A stretch of DNA of 64,000 nucleotides from Eremophila alpestris peregrina (taxonomy: Eukaryota > Chordata > Aves > Passeriformes > Alaudidae): contig WMCF01000030.1 of the NCBI GenBank assembly GCA_009792885.1, positions 5,000,891 through 5,064,890 on the forward strand, written 5' to 3'. The notes under the pieces were generated by a model. That model was given only the letters and a program-made list of their open reading frames with translations, searched no databases and was not told where the DNA came from. Numbering within the stretch: position 1 is the first letter of the stretch; each line of letters opens with the position of its first letter. Below are positions 27,701 to 38,300 of this stretch, one piece after another. Made by a program: the position numbers and the translations under genes.

Positions 27701-28769
27701 ATTAACTAGAGGTATTCCCTTGCCAGCAATAAAGATGAACAAAATCAGTGCCAAAAAAGAAGCGTGCTCATTTATTCAGCTTCTGCTTCCATACATGTCA
27801 ACACTGAGAATAATAGTTGCAGAATCTCCCAAAATGCTCACTGCTAGTAGTGTGGGTGAATGTGGCCCATCAACAGCAATAAAAACAAATTGCTTTAAAA
27901 CAGAGAAACTACAGGATGCTGCAAGGAGACAGAGAAGGAGGATCCCTTCAATCTCCCTGGGTCAGATAAATTACTAAAGAACAGTTACTACTAATAAAAA
28001 ATAATACAGTTAATAAAAAAGAGTAAAGATACATCATTTCACTAATTTTTAAGTTATTGAGAAATCAAATAAGCATATATTTCATTTATAAATTTGAGAC
28101 AATGCAGGTCACTAGTAGAAATTTATCAAAGCCTGTTCTAAAATTAATTTTAGAGCAAACTAATGGTCACTTCTGTTAGAATGCAGTAACAGCAATGCAT
28201 TTTGTGCCCAATAGCAGCTGCCATAGTAATTTTGGAGAAGACATATTACATTTTTCATAAATAACAAAGGCAATGAATTTGTAATAGTGACATTCTGACC
28301 AGACTCAATTGTGAAATGTCTCTGCACCAGCCACATTATAAATTCATCTGTCTATATATATTAATGGTATCAAATTTATCTCACGTACCGAACTAGAACT
28401 ACAACTCACCACTTCAAAATGTGCTGTCCAGTCTATATAGTTTATGATACTTCAGAAAAACTGAATCCCGGACTTCACTTAGACAACAACTTCTATCCCA
28501 TTGTTGTGCCCTCTTTCCACTTTCTATACTACATTTTTTTTAAATTTCATTAATAGAACTGTTAAAAAAACTTTCTTAGCTGTCTTTTACACCTATCCAA
28601 TGCTGTTGATTGCTGAGCACATTGTAAAATACGATTAAACAGACAAGAGAAAGAGGTTGTAGCAAAAGCCCAACTTCCCCAGCTATACCCCGCTACTTCC
28701 ATGGGATTACTTCAGGCTCTGTCAAGCTGAGCCTTACAGACTGAAAGCTCTTTAGTATTTTGGGGCACT
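21750..28769. other. Large MYO16 intron, no gene seen
   Basis: AT-rich intron. Simple-sequence patches include a 12-base T run at 24471-24482, a short TA repeat at 24732-24744 within an AT-only stretch to about 24830, and an A run near 25431-25445. No LINE, LTR or coding exon was recognised. Confidence 0.5.
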
Positions 28770-28774
28770 TGTAG

Positions 28775-29035
28775 CCGCCCGACCCGGCGGCGCGGTCTCC
28801 GCTCGCGCTGCAGCCCGTCTCGGCTGCCGGCTTGCCCACGTGGGCAGCTCGCTGCCTCGCTGGCGGCTGCGGCGCGGGGGGAATTCCCGGGCTGGCGGCG
28901 TGGTCACCACGGCGACCCTGCTCAGCTGCCGGCTTCGCCACGTGGTTGCTGCAGCCGCCGCCGCCGCCCTGTTGCCGGGCTTAGCTACAAGGGTCCGGGA
29001 TCTTTTAAGCTCTGGTCTCTGGCCAAACACTCACC
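28775..29035. other. CpG-island-like GC-rich segment
   Basis: About 260 bases very rich in G, C and CpG inside an otherwise AT-rich intron. It contains five tandem GCC units at 28954-28968 and two 20-base near-copies, 18 of 20 identical, at 28824-28843 and 28926-28945, 102 bases apart. Each copy holds the palindromic E-box CACGTG. It coincides with the tail of the LTR-like element, so it probably arrived with that element rather than being a host gene promoter. Confidence 0.75.
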
Positions 29036-29162
29036 GGGTCAGCATCGGGATAAATCGAGACGGGTTCTTGTCCAGGGTCATCTAGGCTTTATTAAAACAA
29101 AAGGCACCATGCAGCTTTCCAGATGCTGCCGGACCAAGAACCGGGAACAACGTGGGTTTACA

Positions 29163-29226
29163 GAATTTATAGGGTAATGCAGGGGGAGGATACATCTCAG
29201 GCGGAGTTTAGCTCAGGAACCAATGG
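29163..29226 (-). promoter_or_regulatory. LTR core promoter: CAAT box and TATA box
   Basis: On the minus strand CCATTGG (29226-29220) precedes CTATAAATTC (around 29172-29163) by about 50 bases. The AATAAA signal follows a further 70 bases or so downstream. This spacing is that of a retroviral U3-R promoter. It points in the same direction as MYO16, so transcripts started here would run toward the exon at 5285-5355. Activity is not shown by sequence alone. Confidence 0.5.
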
Positions 29227-29373
29227 CAGGAGGGGGGAAGAGCTGCACCCCACACCCCCTTAGCTTGGGGTGGGTGCAGTTCCCCTTCCCCATAGGCACT
29301 AGCTGTACTTCCAGACCACACCTTCCAGTCCAGTTTTCCCTGAAAGGAATCTACTTACATGCTCCATAAAACA

Positions 29374-31049
29374 CAACCAAACACAGCAAATGGATGTGAT
29401 CTTTATTACAAAAGAATATGATTAATTTGAACAGAAATTCTAATGTAGGTATATTCACTGAGGAGTCATGGTTGGATGTTTTTCACTCCAAAGCAAACAG
29501 GCTCTGGGAATATTTGCCTCAAAACACAACAGACAGGTACTTGCAGGTCCCCAAGCTGCCTAAAGACAACAATCACACATTTTCATAGTCCTGGGAAAGA
29601 ACCATAGGCAGCAAATTCAGGACTATGTTATCTGTGGGCTAATTGAGTTCCTTGCTTCTGGGGACCTGTTTTATCCATTTCAGGTCAACATTCCCAGTTT
29701 TCCTCCATTTTATTTTCTTCTTCCTGAGATGTAATCCCTTTCTGCTTACGTTATTCAGTCTCAGCACTTGCTGAACTTTATATTCTGATTCAGGTACAAG
29801 GCTCAAGGCCAAGTATAGGCAACACAAAACACTGTTGATGCCCTACCACCATTGCAATAAGCAACCTACATTTCTTCAGTGTGAATGTCAAAAATAGCCT
29901 CAAGTATCTGACTTTTAGAGAATGTTAAAAGTCATACCTAGTATTCTGCTTGGATTTTAAAAAAAGCTGGAACTATGGGAACATGGAGGAAGATCTTTGT
30001 TTATAATTCCTGCACACGCTAGGAGAGTGGAATTAAAGGTTGTGAGTTTTATTTATAATCTAGTTATAAACGATGCCCTGTGCACTCATTTGAGAAGAGG
30101 AGCTTTTTGATTCATTTCTTGTAAAGATCTAAATATATAGGGCTATACCTGAGTGATAAGCAATGATAGAGCCAATGCACAATAAAATGAAGATTCAGGA
30201 GAGAGTAAAAAAAGGCAGACATAATCAAACTGATAATAATTAGGAGAAATTTGTCAAGTTCTTTGCATTATATGTGTCTGTCTTAGAGTCTCCCCTTTTT
30301 ACACTAATGTGAATACAAAGAACTGCTATAAACTCTGTTTGCAAAGGAGTTGCCAACAACATTGCATCAGTTCTTTTATTATATCCCTCCCTACTACACA
30401 ACAGTGTGGGGATTTCTAGGGACTTCTAAAAGTTGGGAGATTCTTACTGCAAGGTTTGGTTCACTTCTGAGGAGTAAATTACAAATTCCTCAGGTTACTA
30501 TCAGCTGCACCAGGGATTCACACAATGCCAGGAAACTAAAAACAGAACCCCAAAGTGTGGTTACATATTTCAGAAGGACATAAATATAATTTAACAAGCA
30601 GAAAGATGACCTATCTAGTGTGATGCTGGGTCAACACCATCTCCTTGCTCTAGACACGCCAATGTCACTAACAGTAGCATCCCTTACTCCAAATTTTGGC
30701 TAAAAACGAGACCCTAATTTTCAAAGTAACTTGTGTTAAATTCCATGGCTTATGTGTGTCAGAGGCTAGGCATAATCATAGAATCATAGTCTTTCTTTTG
30801 AAATGTATTAGTTTCTATTAATCTCAAAATAAATTATTTGTTTTCTGAAGGTTTACTCTCCACACCTTATTCATTCCAGTAAAAGTTGTAACGTGTTGCA
30901 TGCAATACATGCCTGTATATGTAATTGAGACAATCACTTTTTGATTAGCATTTTGTATTTTACCCAAAGATAGATGAGCAGAACAAGAAAGCTTATCCTC
31001 TGAAACTTCTCCTGTACAAAGGAAAATACCGTACAACATGAACATGTAC
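29374..31049. other. MYO16 intron, 5' end
   Basis: First part of the large intron, following the donor at 31049. A tiny duplicated motif, AATCATAG (30776-30794), resembles the microsatellite end of CR1, but no CR1 body adjoins it. Nothing else recognised. Confidence 0.5.
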
Positions 31050-31302
31050 CTTCTTTATCATCGTGACGTATGATTGCATCCTGTATCATATCAGCAAGAT
31101 TAAAACGAACTCGCTGGTTCTTGCCATGCCTCAGCCTCTTGCCGAAGCCCTCCCGTTTCTGGAGGGCTCTCTCGCGCTCGTAGTACGCCTTGATCTGGTC
31201 GCATCGCATGCGCCTGACCAGCCGCTGCCGCTGGCCCAGGGGGAGGGACTCCAGCAGGCACTGCTCAATTTCCATCTCATGGGTCCGGAACACATTACAT
31301 AG
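31050..31302 (-). CDS. MYO16: MYO16 first conserved coding exon (N-terminus of myosin XVI)
   Basis: This exon encodes the N-terminus of unconventional myosin XVI, a brain-enriched myosin whose N-terminal ankyrin domain binds protein phosphatase 1. Translation from the ATG at 31275-31273 gives MEIEQCLLESLPLG and continues for 75 codons plus one base, ending HDDKE. I recognise this as very close to the mammalian protein. The acceptor AG is at 31304-31303, after a T-rich stretch. The donor GT starts at 31049. The last base (G) pairs with TG of the next exon to make a valine codon. Residues 55-58 read R-V-R-F, a PP1-docking motif, followed by the first ankyrin helix. I chose this start because it matches the known MYO16 start and has G at -3 and G at +4. 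The frame also stays open for nine codons (LCNVFRTHE) back to the acceptor, so a longer N-terminus from an upstream exon is possible. GC content is far above the flanks in the first two thirds. Confidence 0.95.
31102..31113 (-). other. MYO16: RVxF-type PP1 docking motif in MYO16
   Basis: Codons 55-58 of the MYO16 frame read CGA GTT CGT TTT, that is R-V-R-F. It lies just before the first ankyrin repeat, the same arrangement as in MYPT-family PP1 regulatory subunits. MYO16 is known to bind PP1 catalytic subunits through its N-terminal ankyrin region. That this motif is the docking site is inferred from position and sequence. Confidence 0.75.
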
Positions 31303-34300
31303 CTGGAAACAGCCTGCAGGAAATTAAACACAAGCACATTTAGGTCCTGCTTTCAAACATGCCGTGAAACAATTATTTTGTTGTTCTAACCGTGTGCAAG
31401 TCCATCATGTAAGCTCCTCCTACTCAACCAAGTGTGACTACAGAGAGTATGTCTATGCCATTGTCATTTACTTTTTGAAAATAACACATAACTCATTCCA
31501 TTAAATCACTGATGCATTTTTTTAAAAGCTGGCTCAGTTCATGTGAACAAATGTGAATAGAAAGAAGTCTGAAAGTTCAAATGCGAAACGGAATACCTAA
31601 ATATTTCAATACAATTCAAGTGGCTAGTATTTGCTTACAATACAATAAACTACTATGAAGACTAATGTTAGTTTGATGCCTGTGCCTCTTTTTTATTCAT
31701 TTTCATATTGCTTTAAGTTGGCAAATCCCTGTATTCAGTGAGAAGAAAAAACATCATATATTAATTTTAATGACTTCATTACCATGCAGTGGGCATTCAG
31801 GTATCTACCTTTTAAAAACATCAGTCGTTTCAGGCTCCTAACCATGTGTATAACTTTTTTCTAATTTTTTTCAGTTTTTTTATTATATAGAGACATCAAA
31901 ATTGATCCTTCTAATGAAACCATCAGATACTAAAATCTTAATGCAGAAACAATCAGAAATGTGTGTTTGAATCAGTTATTCCTAACATTCACAGCACTTC
32001 CTTTAAGTCAGATTCTTTTTTTGTTTATACCATTAAATATGGTATTTTTGCTGACATTGCAGTAACACTGTTCAAGTATGTTCTCTTTTCCACGGAGACC
32101 AAAGCCCATAGGAGTCTTGAGTGCTGCTGCTTACTTTTCAAAGGACTGTTATGTTACAAAAGAAGGCCAATGGATTGTCAGATAATTTTATTGCCCAAGT
32201 CCTTGAATGTGAATCCACATCCATCAAAAATGTGCCCACTGCCCCGCACTAAAGCCTTTTGATGTGGTGGCTACAGACCACCCCATCCCTTCTGATTCTC
32301 ATGTTCTACTTTATGTATATGGATTTCCTTCATATGGGGACTAGGCCCTCAAATCTGTAATTTCTAAGGATTGACAACAGCCCAGGTGAGGGAGATTGTC
32401 TCCATAGTGGAAGTAAAACCTCTTGAAGGAAATGCAGACTCAATTCACCTTGGGTAGTTAAGAAATACCAAAATTAGCATTAGTCTGCAACTTAATAAAT
32501 TGCTTTTGTCTACCTTTTTTGTGTAGTTACATCATCAAAGGATCCCTATCTCACTGAGGGCACACCTGACTAGTACTGACTAAACAGCCACTTTGTTTTC
32601 TCCTTGTGGTTTGACCCTGCTTAATCTATTGAATATCACTCAAACCCTGCTCTGAAGGCATAATTAACATTCTCCTGACAGGACTTTGAAAAGCTCATGT
32701 CATCACAGCACATAAAAGCATCACAAATACTTATTTATTTATACTTATTTATTTTCATTAAAAAAGGACAACAGAGTATTCTTATCTGCATTCTCTTTAA
32801 AGGAAGTGAAAAAAATTATTTACTTTTTAGAACACTCACATTGTGGGTGTCCCATTCAAGAATTTTGTGTTCTTTTTTTAACATGTTTTGGTTTGCTTTA
32901 ACGACGTAGTATTCTACAAGCTATGATGTATCACAATTCCATAATAAGATATAAAATAATAGTCTGAGGTCTGCATGCCAATCACTTTATAAATTCTATG
33001 TATTTATTTGCTAAATTATTTATTATCTTATTTAATAAACTACAAGTAATACAAATATTATATTATATATTATATCAAATATTGTATCTATTCACTATAA
33101 ATTACAATCCATGGTCTCAAACCAGACTTCCCAAAACTGAGGAGCACACATTTATCCAAAAAGTGCCGAGTGTCTCTATGACAGAAGCAGACACAGAATA
33201 CAATTATACAGTCAATTCAGTCAATTACTTTTAACACAGCCTACTCTCTCCCTATAATTTCTGTTCCTTTCTTAGCATGCCCTTAATGCCCTTCTAGTTA
33301 GAAGAAAATGAGTTGTTGAACTACTAACTGGAAACAAATACTGGCTTGCATTAAAGCAAAACACAAACACTTTCTTCTTGCATGTCAAAGCCAACAACTT
33401 CTGCTGTACAAAACAAAATTTTCCACTTGACCTTAAATGATATGTTTCATTTCATAGCAAAAATTATATGTTTCATTTCTTTTATTTCCTAGTTGGAAGA
33501 CACAATGAAATGAAAGGGTAACTCTGTAACACTGCAGAAGATATAACTTTATTCTTGGCTTCAATCCCAGTGTTCAGAGCATTCAATCCCGTAGAAGAGC
33601 TCAGACCATCCCCCTCAGCCTGAGGTAACTTGCAACTGCATCTTATTTTTCTCATGGTAGGACTGCAGAATAAGCAAACTTCAAATCTTCTCTATCAGAA
33701 ATGTTCTGCTGTGTATATAATTCAGCAGCCAAACCTTTAGCCTATACAGGCCTTTTGGCTTGTAACATCCTAAACTTATTCCCTAACACTTCTAAATGCC
33801 AAAAAGGCTCATAGCCACAGAGGGAAAACCACTTCACTGCGCAAAACTCTTTGCCTGAAGCTGGAAGCCCACCCCTGCTCTGCTCATTCCTTCTCTTTTA
33901 TGAAGGGAAGAAGGAGCAGCCATGCATTTGAGCTCCAACATGATGCAACTGAAATTTATGTTTATATATTGAAAACTCATCTGAGGCTGAGAATTGTGGC
34001 TGCTGTCCTAGTCATAGCTGAAAATCTGCACTGTTTGCTAACCAAAGACTAATGTTACCTTTTCTTTTCCTCAGCTTAACTTATGGGCAGTCTCTGTTCT
34101 CAGGAGGTACTGGTAGTGTTTGCTGCCATATCACAAATGAGACTGATGCAAGCTGTAGGACATCTTTGCCATCTCAAATGCTCTCTTCATCCAAGGCAAG
34201 AAATCAAACAAATCAGCTCAGTGTCTTGATCAAACACAGCACAGCAAAGATGCTCTCACAGGCAGATTCCAGCTTCAGGAAGGACATTCCTGGCTTAGTA

Positions 34301-34974
34301 TCCTCTGCCTCTCCACTGGGATGACTTTCAGCTGGCCTCACACAGCAGTTCCCAGCATGTGGCCAGAGTCAAAGCAATTCAGGCCAATTGAGAAAAGGAC
34401 TCTTGATCCATTTGGGCACTGGTCTCAGCTGAGACTTAGTGACTTGAAGATGGAATTTCTTTTCTCAGCACATCTGGAATTTGATACATCCCAGCGGAGA
34501 TGAGTATCTGACTGTAGGTCTAACAGCGGCAGGTCAGCAACCTCATTAGATTAAGCTTGGATTAAGAAACATAGTATGAATGCAGACAAGGCAAACTCCC
34601 TGAATCAGTCTTTGCTGAATCAGTCTTTGCTCATCTCCAAGGAATGCACAACTGAGTCCCAGTTTTAGAACCAGGCAGAGATTCTTTCACACCTCAAGAC
34701 ACCTCAACTCAAACACAAGGTGTTTATAGACATGCTTCTGGAGGAAGCTCTGTTGATGGCCTAGTACCACATGAAGCATGGGGTAATTCACTAACACTGG
34801 ATCAGATAACTTTGTTTTATCTACCAGTCTTGAAAACTTCCATTAACGGATTCTACAAGTTGTCTGAGTAAATTGTTTAAGTGCTGCACTGACGTCTATC
34901 AAAAATGCCTTGAGTTCTTCTGATGGCCATTATTCCTTGTTACTACTGTCACTATTGAGAAAACTTCAGCTTTG
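31303..34974. other. 5' intron or flank of MYO16, no gene seen
   Basis: Sequence upstream of the first conserved coding exon. It is AT-rich with an ATTT-type patch near 32720-32760 and an AT-only patch near 33048-33085. A 15-base tandem duplication (TGAATCAGTCTTTGC twice) lies at 34601-34630. No convincing 5' exon was found, although a short untranslated exon could be hidden here. Confidence 0.45.
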
Positions 34975-35335
34975 TCATTTCTTTAAGCTATCCTGGTAGC
35001 CTTCCATTGCTCTTATTCTATTACCTCAATGTCCATCTTAGACTGGTGGGACCAAGACCACATATTTGCAGGTGCAGCTTCAGTAGCCCCAAGTAGCAGC
35101 AGACAGTAAGTTCCCTCCATCTGCTGTCCAAACTCCTCTGAACATAAGCTCCTATGTGGTTTGCATGATACATATGGCTGGCTTCCATTCATCTCTGTAT
35201 CCATTGTTAGCCCAGCACACTCTTCAGCAGGACTGAAGCTCAAGTCAGTCAGTTCCCAACCTGTACTGACATATAAGGTTAGTCTGCCTCAGGCATGAAA
35301 ATACTCACTTCCCCTCTTGAATGGCCCAAAGTTTC
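34975..35335 (-). mobile_element. CR1 LINE internal fragment, minus orientation
   Basis: A decayed piece of CR1 read backwards. The match runs from the CATCTTTGTAGCCCTCC-like block (here CTATCCTGGTAGCCTTCC, near 34989) through the antisense region around TTCCCTCCATCTGCTGTCC at about 35111. It continues into TCTTCAGCAGGACTG near 35222, CAGTTCCCAACCTGTACTG near 35250 and CTCAGGCATG near 35289. The CR1 3' terminus, which should lie to the left, is missing. It therefore looks like a fragment cut on both sides, not a simple 5'-truncated insertion. Confidence 0.75.
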
Positions 35336-38300
35336 TGTCAACCCAATCCCCAGGATTAAGCTCTCCCATTTGAAGTATGCCAACTACTCTGTCCTAAGTG
35401 AGCCAACAGCAGCAACAGCTTCAGCTGTAAAGAAAACCCTCCAGGAAAAAATAGCTGCTAAAATCCACAACTTTATTAGGCAGACATAAACAGTTACTGG
35501 TTAGAGAATGATAACTCAGCCAGACTACAAAGAAAAGCTATTAGAGCCTCCTAAAAAGGTAACATATGCAGCAGGTCTGTCCATCTTTTCCTTCCCCATA
35601 TATGGAAAACTGGCACAAACTGCCACACTGATTAGGTACAAGAACACTGTATGACCCCCATTCAACAGCAGAAGATGGATGGAAAACATGAAACCAAACA
35701 GAGCTGGTTTTGAGTGTGCTAGTCAGGAGGCAGTATGGTAAATATTCGTGGGTAGGGAAAAAGGTTGTCTTCTGAATTTATTTGCTTAAGAGTTTGTATC
35801 TCACAAAATAAGATATCAGATTTGAAGATAATTTCATGTAGTTCTTGCCTCAGTGCATGACAAATAACACTAATGGGCAGGGATTTGATAAGGTCACTGT
35901 GATGGTCATGGTAGACTGCACCAGAGAACACACTGGCATTGTCACCCATGAAAAAGCTGGCAAGGTTTACCAGGTTATTATTTATTTAATAGGATGTTGC
36001 AGGCAAAAAGGACTAGACTAAACACAATTGTCAGTATGCATATATTTTTAAAGTCTGTATCTTCTGTATAAGAACACAATATAGAAACCTCTATGGAACA
36101 CTGAAATATCAAAACCAGAGAAACTTTTACCATATTACATTGATTACTAATTAGTACAGGAGAAAGGAAGTCATTACCACTGTAACCAACAGAAAACAAA
36201 ACGAGAAAAAAATGTTTCAATGATGCTTGTTAGCAAGAGCTGCTTCATTGACTGGGTCCATCATGAACCACAAAATAGAGAAGAACTGTTGTTTTAAAAC
36301 AACACGTTCATAAAATTGTGGCAATTTACTCAGAATTGTAGAATGTGACATCTGCATCACAAGACAAATTACAGTTTTGATCCTGCCTGTACAAACAGAT
36401 TTCTGAATAAAGAGCAAGCATTTGCTTTGAGTTGCCACCGGTTCTCACTGTGAAGATGAGAGAAGGAATATTTTGCGACATTACAAGCACCAGCTCCTGA
36501 ACAGAATGAAGAGCACAAGAAGGCTGATGGGACATAAACAAAGAGGAAGAATGTGACTGTTACAGAAATCTTCTGCAGATGTAAGTAACTTTACAGTATG
36601 CAGGGACATTTTTGCCATAGCTCTTTTCAGAAACCATACTGATACATATTGAAATTGCTTAATGCAGCAAACCTCTCAAATAAGGTGACATGAAATGATA
36701 GTGCATAATGCTTAAAATTACAAATTTCAAAATAATAAGAGACATGCTTACCTTTATTTATGTAAACATGCTGATTTTTATGGTCTTTTAAAAAATAAAT
36801 AATTAAAGTTCTGGGTATTCGAAAGACTATAGTTTTCATGGCATTGAAACAAAATGTAGGGGGTTTAAAGCACCTGGGAAAATGGTAATCTGAGATTCTG
36901 AGAATGTATCTGCTTGACACTGTTACCAAAACAACAGCCATTAAGCAGTTTAATCTCACTAAAGGAAAAAGGGTAAAAAACCCTCTGAAATACATACTGT
37001 GTTTAGTTTGGGTCCTCTGACATATAGCCCCTATTTTTGTCTATTCTTGCTGAAGATATGGTATGCCCATTTTCACAACTGAAACTACACATCTACATTC
37101 TACTTTAGATAACTGACTTTGTCCTGAACTGCAGAAAGATAAAATATTTCAAAATTTCAACAACTTCAATGAATGTTTAAATATATTAGCATTCATTCAA
37201 CAAATTTAAAGACATTTTTTTCATAAAGACAGTACTATTGTATAACACTTTTAAAGCTGGCTAGCTAACCATAACCACAGTACTAACAAAGATATGTGGG
37301 ATAGGCATGCAATGAGCAGCAAGTGCTTTGGCACTTACAGATTCAGATACATGATGGTGTAAATCAGCGTAGCTTCATCGAGTTCAAAAAGCTACATTAA
37401 TGTGTACTTCATGCCTGCTAACAGAAGTCAGACCAGAAATTAAAGCACTGGCCCTTTTTGTAATTCACTCTAATGTATACATAATGACATTATTATACAG
37501 GAGGTTTTGCTTCTACCAACAATGCATATTATTTAAATTTATTATGTTGAATTAGAAATAACAACTTATTAGTATTTATGTAGCTGAGATTAATTCCACA
37601 TGAAACAAATGATATAAATACTACAGCACAACTGAAGGAATTGTGTCTGAACCACAGATCAATGCATTTTTTACAGGTGCTCTCTTCAGAAATCACAAGT
37701 TATGTATTTTCTACTGATCTTAAAATTTGGAATTATGGCTAAGAACAGCCACAGGAAAGGATAGCTAGGTTTAAATCAATCTCAAATTGAAACATTAGGG
37801 CCAGCATCAAAATACTTGGATTTGAAAATCCTTTGTTCAGCATAGGGAAATTTACTTACCATTTGAACAGCCTCTCCATTAAATTTATTAAACTGTGAGT
37901 GGAGCATGGTGCTTGCAACCACTCAGCCTGACTTCCACAGCTGAAACACTTCCCTCAGGTCACTAGGGATCTGCTCACTGCAACAATGGACTTAATCCTT
38001 TTCCTTTTTACTTGGTTCCCCTTCCCACCCCAAAAGCAGATAATCATGAGGGAGCAGTATAAATGTAAACGATTTACCTTGTAAAGAATGTAAAGAATTC
38101 AATTAATGCCAAGTCCTCTGAGAATAAATTACATTGCAGTAAAGGTGCTGACGTACTTCTCCTATTCTTGGCTCCACAGAGCTTCTTTTAGATGTAATTA
38201 GAAAGTTAGGGCTCTTAAATGACATGATACACAAAGCTTCCTCAATTTCTGCTTAACACCCAATTCTGTCTTTCCTGAAGAGCAATCCTGAGCACATTCA

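Larger units (their letters stand above)
28770..29373 (-). mobile_element. GC-rich LTR-like element, minus orientation (probable solo LTR)
   Basis: Read on the minus strand this has retroviral LTR architecture. It starts TGTTTTATGGAGC at 29373. A CCATTGG CAAT box lies at 29226-29220 and a TATA box (CTATAAATTC) near 29172-29163. An AATAAA poly(A) signal is at 29093-29088, followed by a long GC-rich tail that closes GGCGGCTACA at 28770. The ends carry TGT/ACA, but no clear target-site duplication is visible, so one or both borders may be wrong. The tail after the poly(A) signal is about 318 bases, unusually long for a U5. It could include leader sequence from a partial provirus or an unrelated GC-rich segment. 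It differs from the two ERVL LTRs in this window. Confidence 0.7.

Noticed and set aside
28775..29035. CpG island as the MYO16 promoter
   Set aside because: It lies downstream of the first conserved coding exon, inside an intron, and is part of an LTR-like element with its own TATA box and poly(A) signal.
28693..29085. Open frames of 81-92 codons in the GC-rich segment
   Set aside because: High GC removes stop codons by chance; the peptides are low-complexity A/R/P/G and overlap on both strands.
30776..30794. Short AATCATAG repeat as a CR1 insertion
   Set aside because: Only the terminal microsatellite-like words are present; no CR1 body follows, so the call cannot be supported.
31063..31337. 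Plus- and alternative-frame open frames over the MYO16 exon
   Set aside because: Shadows of the conserved MYO16 frame; only the minus-strand frame matches a known protein and the splice phases.
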